A DNA stretch of 64,000 bases from Cryobacterium tepidiphilum. Lineage in GTDB: Bacteria; Actinomycetota; Actinomycetes; Actinomycetales; Microbacteriaceae. The stretch is from contig NZ_RDSR01000011.1 of assembly GCF_003716325.1 (NCBI RefSeq), positions 31,043 to 95,042 of the forward strand, in the 5' to 3' direction. The position numbers and the translations under genes were made by a program. The first letter of the stretch is position 1. Each line of letters opens with the position of its first letter. The notes below the pieces were generated by a model, which saw only the letters and a list, made by a program, of their open reading frames with translations, was not told where the DNA came from and made no database searches. Positions 8,056 to 15,376 of this stretch are shown in pieces.

Positions 8056-8579
8056 GGTGGCGGCGTTGGCAGCGGAAGAGGTTCACGCGACGACTCTGTC
8101 GGGCAGCGCACTCCTGCCAGAGGCGTCGACCAGGACGCGCAAGCCGCTCGTCGAGTGGTTCGGCACGCTGCTCGATCGTGTGCGGGCGGATGCGTCAGGT
8201 CGCGGCGCGCAGGACGTGACGGCCGCGCTGGCGCGCACCAGGAGCGCCGCGGCTGCGCCGACTCGCATGGCTAGCACCCGCGCTACGGGCGAGTGCGGTG
8301 CACCGCTGCCTGTCGCCTGAGGTATGCCGAGAATCGTCCAGTCGTTGGTTGCACGACAGCGAATCGAACGCTTGACGTGTTGGTGCTGCCGGGGAGTTTG
8401 TGAAGTACAGCGGACCGGATCCCGGTACGTTGCCGGTTGAGGGCCCAGCACGCGGGGCCTTCGTTCTCTGCGGCAACCAGATCCGCGGCCTGGATGCCTG
8501 GCACTGGCCCCTCGAAGGCGAGTCGAGAGTTCCACAGCCTCCGCCACTTGTCGGAGATCTGCGAGTCTGGCAGCGTGAC
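8056..8579. other. Unassigned stretch between small ORF and IS fragment
   Basis: Open frames exist on both strands but none shows a ribosome binding site or a recognisable domain. On the plus strand a frame from 8055 to 8320 (containing TRKPLVEWFGTLLDRVRADA) looks mildly protein-like. On the minus strand part of 8380-8560 reads QISDKWRRLWNSRLAFEG. Both are more likely remnants truncated by the IS fragments. Confidence 0.25.
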
Positions 8580-9028
8580 GATTGCGCTCGGGCCCTGGCC
8601 ATGGCGGACCGGACGGCGTGGCGGATCTGCCGTGACAACGCTTGGTGGTCTGTGTTCGGGAAGTGTCGTCGCGGGAAGGGCAAGCGTCCTGGCCCGCCCG
8701 TCCACGATGATCTCGTGCGTCGGGAGTTCACCGCCGTCGCCCCGAATCGGCTCTGGCTCAGCGACATCACGGAGCACAAGACCGGTGAAGGCAAGCTCTA
8801 CCTCTGCGCGATCAAGGACGTGTTCTCGGGCCGGATCGTGGGGTACTCGATCAGCGACCGAATGAAGGCGCGTCTGGCCCTCGACGCGGTCAACAGTGCC
8901 GCCGCCCGGCTTGGGAACGTTGCCGGCTGCGTGGTCCACACCGACAGAGGATCCCAGTTGCGCGCGAGGAAGATGGTCCGGACCCTGCACGCGGCAGGCC
9001 CCCTCGACACAGCCCCGTGCTGGTAGTC
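8580..9028 (+). pseudogene. IS3-family orfB 5' fragment (piece 1 of 3)
   Basis: The frame reads ADRTAWRICRDNAWW, then PGPPVHDDLVRREFTAVAPN, RLWLSDITEHKTGEGKLYLC (first catalytic Asp) and VVHTDRGSQLRARKMVRTLH (second catalytic Asp). It breaks off before the catalytic Glu, at HAAGPL. A full orfB would continue with the MGRV block, which is found instead at 7437-7533 on the other strand. The right end truncates a DUF488 gene. Confidence 0.75.
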
Positions 9029-9250
9029 ACGTAGCGCTAGCTCTGTCGGGGTGAGGAGCAACTGCTGCCGATAATGCATGTCGCGAATCTCACTGAGGAA
9101 GAACTCGACGTCGTCTCGCTCCGCGAATCCTGCGAGCTGCGAACGGTTCCGCAGCCGTATGTCAACAAGAGCCGTCGCGCCGCTGTCGGGGAGCAGACCG
9201 AAGAACTCGCGCGCCTTCTTCTTCGTGAACCCGATGGTGAACAGCCGCAT
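9029..9250 (-). pseudogene. DUF488 domain protein, N-terminal fragment
   Basis: Reading the minus strand from ATG at 9250 (or the adjacent ATG at 9253, with GGGAGG 4 nt before it) gives MRLFTIGFTKKKAREFFGLL and TALVDIRLRNRSQLAGFAER. This is the conserved beginning of DUF488 proteins (normally about 120-150 residues). After about 74 residues, at DYQHG, the similarity ends where the IS3 fragment begins. The open frame continues antisense through the IS but is not native there. DUF488 function is unknown. Confidence 0.6.
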
Positions 9251-9300
9251 CATCGTGCCTCCCACGGTCGATGAACCTGCTTACCACGAGCCCCGCTTGG

Positions 9301-9306
9301 TACAGT
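9301..9306 (+). promoter_or_regulatory. -10 box for leaderless uvrA-like transcript
   Basis: TACAGT is followed by 6 nt (TCCGAA) and then the ATG at 9313. There is no Shine-Dalgarno before the ATG. Confidence 0.45.
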
Positions 9307-9312
9307 TCCGAA

Positions 9313-11979
9313 ATGGATCACCTTTCCTCAGTGTCTACCCACGTCCAGCCCGATGTCCGGGTGCGTGGTGCCCGCGAACACAACCTCAAGGACGTCGATC
9401 TCACGGTTCCGCGTGACGCGATGGTTGTGTTCACGGGCGTGTCCGGATCCGGGAAGTCCTCCTTAGCTTTCGGCACGTTGTACGCGGAGTCGCAGCGGCG
9501 CTACTTGGAATCAGTTGCCCCGTACGCGCGGCGACTGATCGACCAGGCGGGTGTCCCCGACGTCGACTCCATCACCGGGATGCCGCCCGCAGTCGCCTTG
9601 CAGCAGCAGCGCGGAGGGCGCAGCGCGCGCTCCTCTGTAGGCAGCATCACCACGCTGTCGAGTGTGGTTCGGATGCTCTATTCGCGAGCCGGTGAATACC
9701 CAGATGGTCAGCCGATGCTCTACGCCGAGGACTTCTCCGCGAACACCGTGCAGGGCGCGTGCCCCGAGTGCCACGGCATCGGCAAAGTGTACGCGGTGAC
9801 CGAGGAGCGGATGGTGCCCGATCCCTCACTCACCATCCGGGAGCGCGCCATCGCATCGTGGCCGACCGCCTGGCACGGCCACCAGTTGCGGGACGTGCTC
9901 GTCGCGCTCGGCTACGACGTCGACGTACCGTGGAAGGATCTGCCGAAGAAGGATCGGGACTGGATCCTCTATACCGACGAGACCCCCTTCGTTCCCGTCC
10001 ACTCTCGACTCACGCTCGCTGAGGCGCGCCGGGCAATCCGAGCAGGAATCGAACCGAGCTACTCGGGCACCTTCGTCGGCGCGCGGCGGTACGTGCTCGA
10101 CACTTTCGCGAACACGAAGAGCGCGTCTATGAAGCGCCGCGTAGCCCAGTTCATGAGCGCGGCGGTCTGCCCGGTGTGCCATGGGAAGCGGCTCAAACCC
10201 GAAGCACTGACGGTGACGTTCGAAGGACTCGATATCGCGGACTTTTCAGCCTTGCCACTGCGTGAATTGGCTGCGCTCCTCGAGTCCGTCGTCGCCGAGT
10301 CTGACCGCGAGGGCGAGACCTCCGGCGCCGTGGTAGACGTCGCGACTGGACGTGAAGCCGTCGAGCAGCGCGTTGCTGCTGGCGGCTCCGCGCACTCCGC
10401 TGCGCCGGATGTCCGTCGCACACCGAATCAGTCTGTCGAGAAGCGCGCCGCGGCAGCCCGCCTGGGCGCAGAATTGCTGGACCGCCTGCGCCCCATCATC
10501 GATCTCGGACTCGGTTACCTCTCGCTAGGTCGCACTACGCCGACACTGTCCGGAGGGGAGCTACAACGACTTCGACTCGCCACGCAGCTCACGTCGGAAC
10601 TGTTCGGTGTTGTCTACGTCCTCGACGAACCGTCAGCCGGTCTCCATCCGCACGACGTCACCGCGCTGCTGGGTATCCTCGACGGGCTGAAGCAGCGCGG
10701 CAACAGCCTCTTCGTCGTGGAGCATTCCGTCGACGTCATGCGGCACGCCGACTGGCTGGTCGACATCGGCCCCGGAGCCGGAGAACGCGGCGGGCGCGTG
10801 ATCTACAGCGGACCCACGGACGGGCTCGCGGAGGTCGACGAGTCGGTGACGCGCGGATACGTCTTCGGGGGCAGCGGCCTTCCACCGCACCAGCCCCGCG
10901 CCGCCCACGACTGGTTGCAGCTGGAGCACGTCACCCGCAACAACCTGCGGGACGTATCTGTGGCGCTACCGCTCGGAACGCTCACGGCTGTCACTGGCGT
11001 GTCAGGGTCGGGGAAGTCCAGCCTTGTCAGTCAAGTCCTGCCCGCCCTCATCGGCGCCAGGCAAGGAGACGCCCCTCGCGTCGAGGAGGAAAGCGCTGAG
11101 GCCGACGCCCTGCTCCTCACTGACGAGTCCGACGAACTCGGAGGGTCGGTCGAGGGCGATCTCACGACCGTCCGGCGTGTGGTGAGCATCGACCAGAAAC
11201 CCATCGGCCGCACGCCCCGCTCCAACGTCGCGACCTACACAGGACTCTTCGATCATGTGCGGCGCCGGTTCGCCGAGACGCCGGAAGCTCGGACACGCGG
11301 ATACAAGCCCGGTCGGTTCTCCTTCAATGTCGCAGGCGGCCGTTGCCCGACCTGTGAGGGTGAAGGCTCCGTGATGGTCGAGCTGCTCTTCCTGCCCTCG
11401 GTCTACACCGTGTGTCCCGACTGCCATGGCACCCGCTATCAATCGAGCACCCTTGAGATCACCTGGCGAGGGCGCAACATCGCGGAAATCCTCGCGATGA
11501 GCGTCGAAGAGGCTCACGAGTTCTTCGCCGGCGAGTACGACGTGATGCGCTCCCTCACCTCGCTGGTCGATGTCGGGCTCGGTTATCTGCGCTTGGGACA
11601 GCCGGCCACAGAGCTCTCCGGTGGGGAGGCGCAGCGTGTAAAGCTGGCCACCGAACTGCAACGAGCGCAGCGCGGCGACACTCTGTACGTGCTCGATGAG
11701 CCGACCTCCGGATTGCACTGTGCCGACGCAGACCGTCTAGTCACTCACCTTCAGACTCTCGTCGATGCGGGCAACACGGTCGTGATGGTGGAACTCGACA
11801 TGCGAGTGGTCGGCGCAGCCGACTACGTCATCGATCTCGGGCCGGGAGCCGGTGACAACGGCGGCACAGTGGTCGCGTCCGGAACGCCAGAAGAGGTCGC
11901 CGCGTCGAGAAACAGCGCTTCAGCACCGTATCTCGCCGCCGCCCTCGCCGAGGCCGCGACGGTGACGTCAGGGGCATAA
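9313..11979 (+). CDS. UvrA-like ABC ATPase (UvrA2-type)
   Basis: An 888-residue protein with two ABC ATPase units. Walker A motifs are GVSGSGKSSLAFGTL (near residue 45) and GVSGSGKSSLVSQVL (near 560). ABC signatures are LSGGELQRL and LSGGEAQRV, with Walker B LDEPSAGLH and LDEPTSGLH. Zinc pairs CPECHG, CPVCHG, CPTCEG and CPDCHG are present. It is shorter than housekeeping UvrA (about 950), which suits the UvrA2/drug-resistance branch sometimes called excinuclease-like. The likely role is recognition of DNA adducts or protection from an intercalating compound. ATG 9313 is preferred because a -10 box sits 6 nt upstream; the open frame extends to 9271. An ISL3 fragment follows at once. Confidence 0.9.
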   Translation: MDHLSSVSTHVQPDVRVRGAREHNLKDVDLTVPRDAMVVFTGVSGSGKSSLAFGTLYAESQRRYLESVAPYARRLIDQAGVPDVDSITGMPPAVALQQQRGGRSARSSVGSITTLSSVVRMLYSRAGEYPDGQPMLYAEDFSANTVQGACPECHGIGKVYAVTEERMVPDPSLTIRERAIASWPTAWHGHQLRDVLVALGYDVDVPWKDLPKKDRDWILYTDETPFVPVHSRLTLAEARRAIRAGIEPSYSGTFVGARRYVLDTFANTKSASMKRRVAQFMSAAVCPVCHGKRLKPEALTVTFEGLDIADFSALPLRELAALLESVVAESDREGETSGAVVDVATGREAVEQRVAAGGSAHSAAPDVRRTPNQSVEKRAAAARLGAELLDRLRPIIDLGLGYLSLGRTTPTLSGGELQRLRLATQLTSELFGVVYVLDEPSAGLHPHDVTALLGILDGLKQRGNSLFVVEHSVDVMRHADWLVDIGPGAGERGGRVIYSGPTDGLAEVDESVTRGYVFGGSGLPPHQPRAAHDWLQLEHVTRNNLRDVSVALPLGTLTAVTGVSGSGKSSLVSQVLPALIGARQGDAPRVEEESAEADALLLTDESDELGGSVEGDLTTVRRVVSIDQKPIGRTPRSNVATYTGLFDHVRRRFAETPEARTRGYKPGRFSFNVAGGRCPTCEGEGSVMVELLFLPSVYTVCPDCHGTRYQSSTLEITWRGRNIAEILAMSVEEAHEFFAGEYDVMRSLTSLVDVGLGYLRLGQPATELSGGEAQRVKLATELQRAQRGDTLYVLDEPTSGLHCADADRLVTHLQTLVDAGNTVVMVELDMRVVGAADYVIDLGPGAGDNGGTVVASGTPEEVAASRNSASAPYLAAALAEAATVTSGA

Positions 11980-11981
11980 CC

Positions 11982-12378
11982 GGCGCTTCGCCGTTGAATG
12001 TGGGTATCGGGTGACGGACCGGTAGCCGGGGCTGCTCGGGAGATGGGTCGAGATCCCCGAGGATCAGAGGACTTCTACCTCATCTGATCGAGAGGACCTC
12101 GACGATGACCGAGCCTACGACCTGCTGCCGTGCCGATGGCAACTACTGCGACCGCTGCGACCTGCTGGTCGGCCTAGACGGGCTGCGGGTGATCGCGGTC
12201 GAGCGCCGCGGCCGCAATGCGCTGACCGTGACGGTCGAGTCCCCGCCTGGACCAGTCGGCTGCCCCGGCTGCGGCGTCCTCGCCATCGGTCACGGCCGCG
12301 CACCGGTGCCGCTGGTGAATGCACCCGCGATGGGCCGGCCGGTCCGGCTGCTCTGGCGCAAGCGCCGACGGCGCTGCA
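11982..12378 (+). mobile_element. ISL3-family insertion sequence, 5' fragment
   Basis: The left end (GGCGCTTCGCCGTTGAATGT) resembles ISL3-type termini. It is followed by a truncated transposase from ATG at 12105, whose N-terminal zinc-finger region shows CDRCDLLVGLDGLRVIAVER, then PGPVGCPGCGVLAIGHGRA and VRLLWRKRRRRC. Full ISL3 transposases are about 400 residues; only about 90 remain. The sequence breaks off near 12378, about 55 nt before a tRNA 3'-end fragment, so a later integration probably cut it. Confidence 0.65.
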
Positions 12379-12431
12379 ACATCCAAACTCCCTGATCAGG
12401 GAGTGAAGTTTCGGTGCTTTACCGGGAGTTT

Positions 12432-12468
12432 TGGTGGACCTGAGGGGACTCGAACCCCTGACCCCCTG
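12432..12468 (-). other. tRNA 3'-end fragment (candidate old att site)
   Basis: On the minus strand the sequence is a T-arm with TTCGAGT loop and five-pair AGGGG/CCCCT stem, then the 3' acceptor strand CAGGTCC, discriminator A and CCA. The anticodon arm, D-arm and 5' acceptor strand are missing, so it is not a functional tRNA. Tyrosine-recombinase elements often duplicate a tRNA 3' end on integration. Two integrase remnants start about 105 nt away. The parental tRNA cannot be named with certainty. Confidence 0.65.
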
Positions 12469-12573
12469 ATGCCGGTTCAATCTCGTGCTGCGCTAAAGGA
12501 GCGGCTGGCGCTTCATTGCCGAGGTCGGCGCGCGCCCGTGTCGAGGAAGCCGCGCCCTCCGCGACGAGCTCCG

Positions 12574-13212
12574 TCAGCGGTCATGTCCCACATCGCGCCG
12601 ACGCTCGTCGCGGCGCAGCTCTATGCGTCCACGAACAAGCTCCCTGTAGACGCTCAGATCGCCGAGACGCCCAGGCACTCCATCTGCCGCCGCAACCTCC
12701 ATCGGGTTCGAGCGGATCACGCCCTCGCCGACCGCAAAGTCGAGAAGCAACTGGATCGCGTCCCGCGAGGAGGCGGCGGCCTCCTCTGATGCGGCCCGCT
12801 GAGCAGCCAAGTGATGTTCGATCCGGTCCGCGGTGATCTCGCCGATCGTCAAATCGCCGAACGCCGGCGTGAGCTGCGTTCGAACCAGCCGTTCACACCG
12901 CGCGTATGTAGCCTCGCTCACATCGGAGAGCCACGCGAGGTCGCCGAGCCACATGTAGGCGAGTTCGTCTAAGGGGTCGTCGGGAGTGAGATAACGCCAG
13001 GCATCGAGCTCCGACAGCCGGAGTCGCTCCGCGATTCGGAGTTCCAGCCGTGCGCGGGCGTCCGTCGCGTTGTCTGCGGTGGCTGTGACTCGGTGGAGTT
13101 CTCCATCCCACAGCCGTAGTCGCGCGATGGCGCATGTGCGCCCAGTGCCGACGGAGCGGGTGGTGATCGTGCCGTGTGTGCCGAATTCGAGCGGCGGTCG
13201 CCCTGTTCGCAT
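12574..13212 (-). pseudogene. Integrase N-terminal remnant
   Basis: From ATG at 13212 the frame encodes 212 residues. It contains the DNA-arm and core-binding parts of a phage-type integrase: ATYARCERLVRTQLTPAFGD, LTIGEITADRIEHHLAAQ, and DAIQLLLDFAVGEGVIRSNP. The catalytic domain with R-H-R-H-Y is absent; after NPMEVAAADG the frame runs into unrelated sequence ending at 12574. It lies between the tRNA fragment and another integrase remnant. Likely a broken integrase of an older element. Confidence 0.6.
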
Positions 13213-13231
13213 GTTGCACCTTCCCTGCCTG

Positions 13232-13504
13232 TCAGGATCCGAGAACTTCGTCGAGGATGTCGATCGTGATCGGGTCGACTTCGACGGCGCCGACGACGTA
13301 GCTCGCGCGCGTGATCTGCTCGTTCGCGTGGCCGAGCAGCCGCGAAGCGAGTCTGATTCCGGCGGGCCGCTCGACGAATGTCGTCGTCGTGCGTCGATAC
13401 AGGTGTGTCGTGAAGTCGTCCACATCGACACCCCGGGTGGTGAGAGCCGCAGCGTTGTCGTCGACGAACGTGCGCAGCAGCGGCTCGTAGTTGCTCACAA
13501 TCAT
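13232..13504 (-). pseudogene. Integrase C-terminal remnant
   Basis: A 90-residue frame from ATG at 13504. It contains the end of a tyrosine recombinase catalytic domain: FTTHLYRRTTTTF, then LASRLLGHANEQITRASYV with the GH box and the Tyr in the expected place. The N-terminal and Arg-I parts are missing. In the order on this strand it follows the intact integrase by 30 nt and precedes the N-terminal remnant by 19 nt, so these may be decayed partners or parts of one rearranged gene. Confidence 0.6.
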
Positions 13505-13534
13505 GCGTTGTCAGTTCTCCCTCTTCGCGGCCTT

Positions 13535-14857
13535 TCATGCGTCAATGCCCGCGAACACCTCATCGAGCGCGTCGGCCGCGATTTCGACAATGAGGTCGGG
13601 GCGCTTCGCGTAGTGGCCTTCGGTGATCGCCGCGTCACTGTGCCCGAGCAGATCGCGTGCGACCTCGACGCCGGCCGTGTTCGATACCGCTGCGGCGACG
13701 GCCTTGCGGAGGCTGCGGAAGGTGAGGTGCTCGGCGTCGACCCCGATAGCCAAGAGTTCCGGCTTGAACTCGCGGCGGAACATCCGTAGCAGCTCGCCGA
13801 CTGCGCTGGGGTCGCGCGGACGGCCGCGCTCGGTGATGAACAGCACGTCGTCGGGATTCCGTTCGGGATTGGGAACGTGGCTGGCGACGAGCTCGCTCAG
13901 CACCTTGGCGGCGAACTTCGGAACGCGATCCCAACGCTTCTGCCGCTCCGCCTTGGGCGAGTCCTGGCGGAACAGGCCGCGGGACTTCGTGCGAACCATC
14001 GTCCCCCCGACCCAGACGAGCGCCTCCATCGTGAGGCTTCCATCCGGCTGCTCCACCGCCTCGAACCGCACGTCCTGGAACCGGATCGCAATCGGCTCCG
14101 CTGTTCTCTCGGAAGTGCCGAGCGTGATGAGGATGTAGTCGGCGAGCAGCTTGTAGTTGGGCCGGCGGCCCACCGGATACCGCGCCCGGTGTCGCTCCGG
14201 CCACACGTCGCGGATGAGGTGGAGGATGTACTTGACCTGCACCGCGTCAAGTTCGAAGTACACCGTGTTCGGCTCATCCGCTCGCCGGGTCGCACGGATG
14301 GGGTTCGCCACGACGACCGCTCCGTACCGTGTCTGCTGGATCGACCCGGCAGCCGAGAAATGTCCCTGCTGGATCGCCCAATCGAACATGAGCGACATCA
14401 CGTTACGAACCTTGTTCGCGGTCGTCACCGACTTCTCCCGTGCGATGTCCATGAGCAGCCCGTCGGCGCGATCAGCGGTGATGTCGGCGATACGGATGGC
14501 TCCGGCGCGCGGGGTGACATGCGCTCGGACCACCGATGCGTAGCCATCGACGGTCTGCTCGCGGCGTTGGCGCAGCACTCGCGGGTCGTCGTCGTGATAC
14601 GCCGTCTTCAGCCACGCCGTCGCCAACTCCGCGACGGTCATGAGTTGCGTGCGTCGTGCCAGGACTCGACCGACGGCAACATCGGCCGCTTCCTGCAATG
14701 CGGCCAGCGCCTCGGCTTCGGTCGCTCCGCTGCCGCTCGGACGACGCTCGCGCCCGTTGCCGTCGTGGACGCGTCCTCGTGCGACGACCAGACCGCTCCC
14801 TTCAACGGTGTAGGTCACCTTGCCGAGTTCGCCGAGCGCGCGCTTCGGCCGCGCCAT
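13535..14857 (-). CDS. Tyrosine recombinase (phage-type integrase)
   Basis: A 440-residue integrase. An arm-binding N-terminus (VVARGRVHDGNGRERRPSG) is followed by a core-binding SAM-like region (VDGYASVVRAHVTPRAGAIR) and the catalytic domain. Catalytic elements are Arg in GTSERTAEPIAIRFQDV, then LTFRSLRKAVA, LLGHSDAAITEGHY with His, and the Tyr nucleophile. In box II the usual His of HxLR is Arg381, while Arg384 is retained, a non-canonical tetrad. The xis gene upstream overlaps by one base (TGATG). It lies about 400 nt inside the proposed right end of the element, the usual place for an integrase. Confidence 0.88.
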   Translation of the reverse strand: MARPKRALGELGKVTYTVEGSGLVVARGRVHDGNGRERRPSGSGATEAEALAALQEAADVAVGRVLARRTQLMTVAELATAWLKTAYHDDDPRVLRQRREQTVDGYASVVRAHVTPRAGAIRIADITADRADGLLMDIAREKSVTTANKVRNVMSLMFDWAIQQGHFSAAGSIQQTRYGAVVVANPIRATRRADEPNTVYFELDAVQVKYILHLIRDVWPERHRARYPVGRRPNYKLLADYILITLGTSERTAEPIAIRFQDVRFEAVEQPDGSLTMEALVWVGGTMVRTKSRGLFRQDSPKAERQKRWDRVPKFAAKVLSELVASHVPNPERNPDDVLFITERGRPRDPSAVGELLRMFRREFKPELLAIGVDAEHLTFRSLRKAVAAAVSNTAGVEVARDLLGHSDAAITEGHYAKRPDLIVEIAADALDEVFAGIDA

Positions 14858-15081
14858 CAGTCGGCCGCCCTATCCATCGGAGCCACGATCCGCCCTGCGA
14901 TGAACGCCTCGATATCCTCATCGCGGTAGCGGACGTTGTGCGCCGAGAGTGCGACGAACGGCAATCCGAGACCTCGGCTGCGCGCGCGCTCCGTCCGCCA
15001 GTCAGCGAGCGTCCTGATGGGGATGCCCGTATAGTCGGCAAGCTTCTGGGCAGTCCAGAGGCGGGGGCGGTCGGCGCTCAT
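14857..15081 (-). CDS. Excisionase-like helix-turn-helix protein
   Basis: A 74-residue protein from ATG at 15081: RLWTAQKLADYTGIPIRTLA then DWRTERARSRGLGLPF and VRYRDEDIEAFI. This is the AlpA/Xis winged-helix pattern found next to integrases, where it bends DNA and directs excision. The stop shares one base with the int start, so the two are translationally coupled. The open frame extends upstream to 15222 through the direct-repeat region, but that part has no ribosome binding site and overlaps the candidate arm site. Confidence 0.7.
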   Translation of the reverse strand: MSADRPRLWTAQKLADYTGIPIRTLADWRTERARSRGLGLPFVALSAHNVRYRDEDIEAFIAGRIVAPMDRAAD

Positions 15082-15148
15082 ATCAAACAGGTAGGCGGCA
15101 CCTCCCGTGGACCCCCAGGAAGACCCGTAGGACGGCCAAGAATCGGCA

Positions 15149-15168
15149 AGACGGACAGGTTCTCGGAC
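15149..15168 (+). repeat. 20-bp direct repeat, right copy (candidate arm-type site)
   Basis: Identical to 2631-2650. It lies between the xis start and the candidate attR core, 103 nt from the core. Confidence 0.6.
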
Positions 15169-15270
15169 AGCCGCAGCAGCGACCCACCCCATGCTCAGCA
15201 TCGCACTTCCCTGAGTTTGCAAGGGAGTTCGATCCTGTGGAACACCCTCCGAATCTCAGATCCTAAAGCC

Positions 15271-15291
15271 GAGCTGTACTACGGCGTCTAG
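15271..15291 (+). other. Candidate attR core: orphan glnA 3' end
   Basis: The sequence reads AELYYGV and stop in the glutamine synthetase frame, but no synthetase gene precedes it. It mirrors 2487-2507 with one mismatch in the first 19 bases. It is followed 16 nt later by a strong terminator, as would be expected if this was the original end of glnA1. Confidence 0.6.
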
Positions 15292-15307
15292 AACCTACGG
15301 TTCCCCG

Positions 15308-15337
15308 CGAGGCCGCACCCTTCGGGGTGCGGCCTCG
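15308..15337. terminator. Strong hairpin with TTCG loop
   Basis: A perfect 13-bp stem (CGAGGCCGCACCC and its complement) is closed by the stable TTCG tetraloop. It lies between the orphan glnA end and the convergent RND gene. It could be the ancestral glnA1 terminator and also serve the RND operon. Confidence 0.8.
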
Positions 15338-15376
15338 TCGCATTCCGGTCGACCGGCACGACGGATGCCGCCATGA

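Larger units (their letters stand above)
2487..15291. mobile_element. Probable integrative element (about 12.8 kb) in the glnA1 3' end
   Basis: The boundaries are the two glnA1-end copies. Inside each end lies one copy of a perfect 20-bp direct repeat (2631-2650, 124 nt after the left core; 15149-15168, 103 nt before the right core), where integrase arm-type sites would be expected. The int (13535-14857) and xis (14857-15081) genes sit next to the right end. The interior is rich in IS debris and broken genes, while conserved core genes resume at 22451 (GNAT, glnE, glnA2). Cargo comprises a formaldehyde-dehydrogenase-like module, an FAD oxidoreductase and a UvrA-like ATPase. I see no conjugation genes, so it would be mobilisable or a fixed island. 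The assignment is inferred from repeats and gene content. Confidence 0.6.

Noticed and set aside
12432..12505. A complete tRNA gene
   Set aside because: Only the T-arm and acceptor 3' strand are present; no anticodon or D-arm can be folded.
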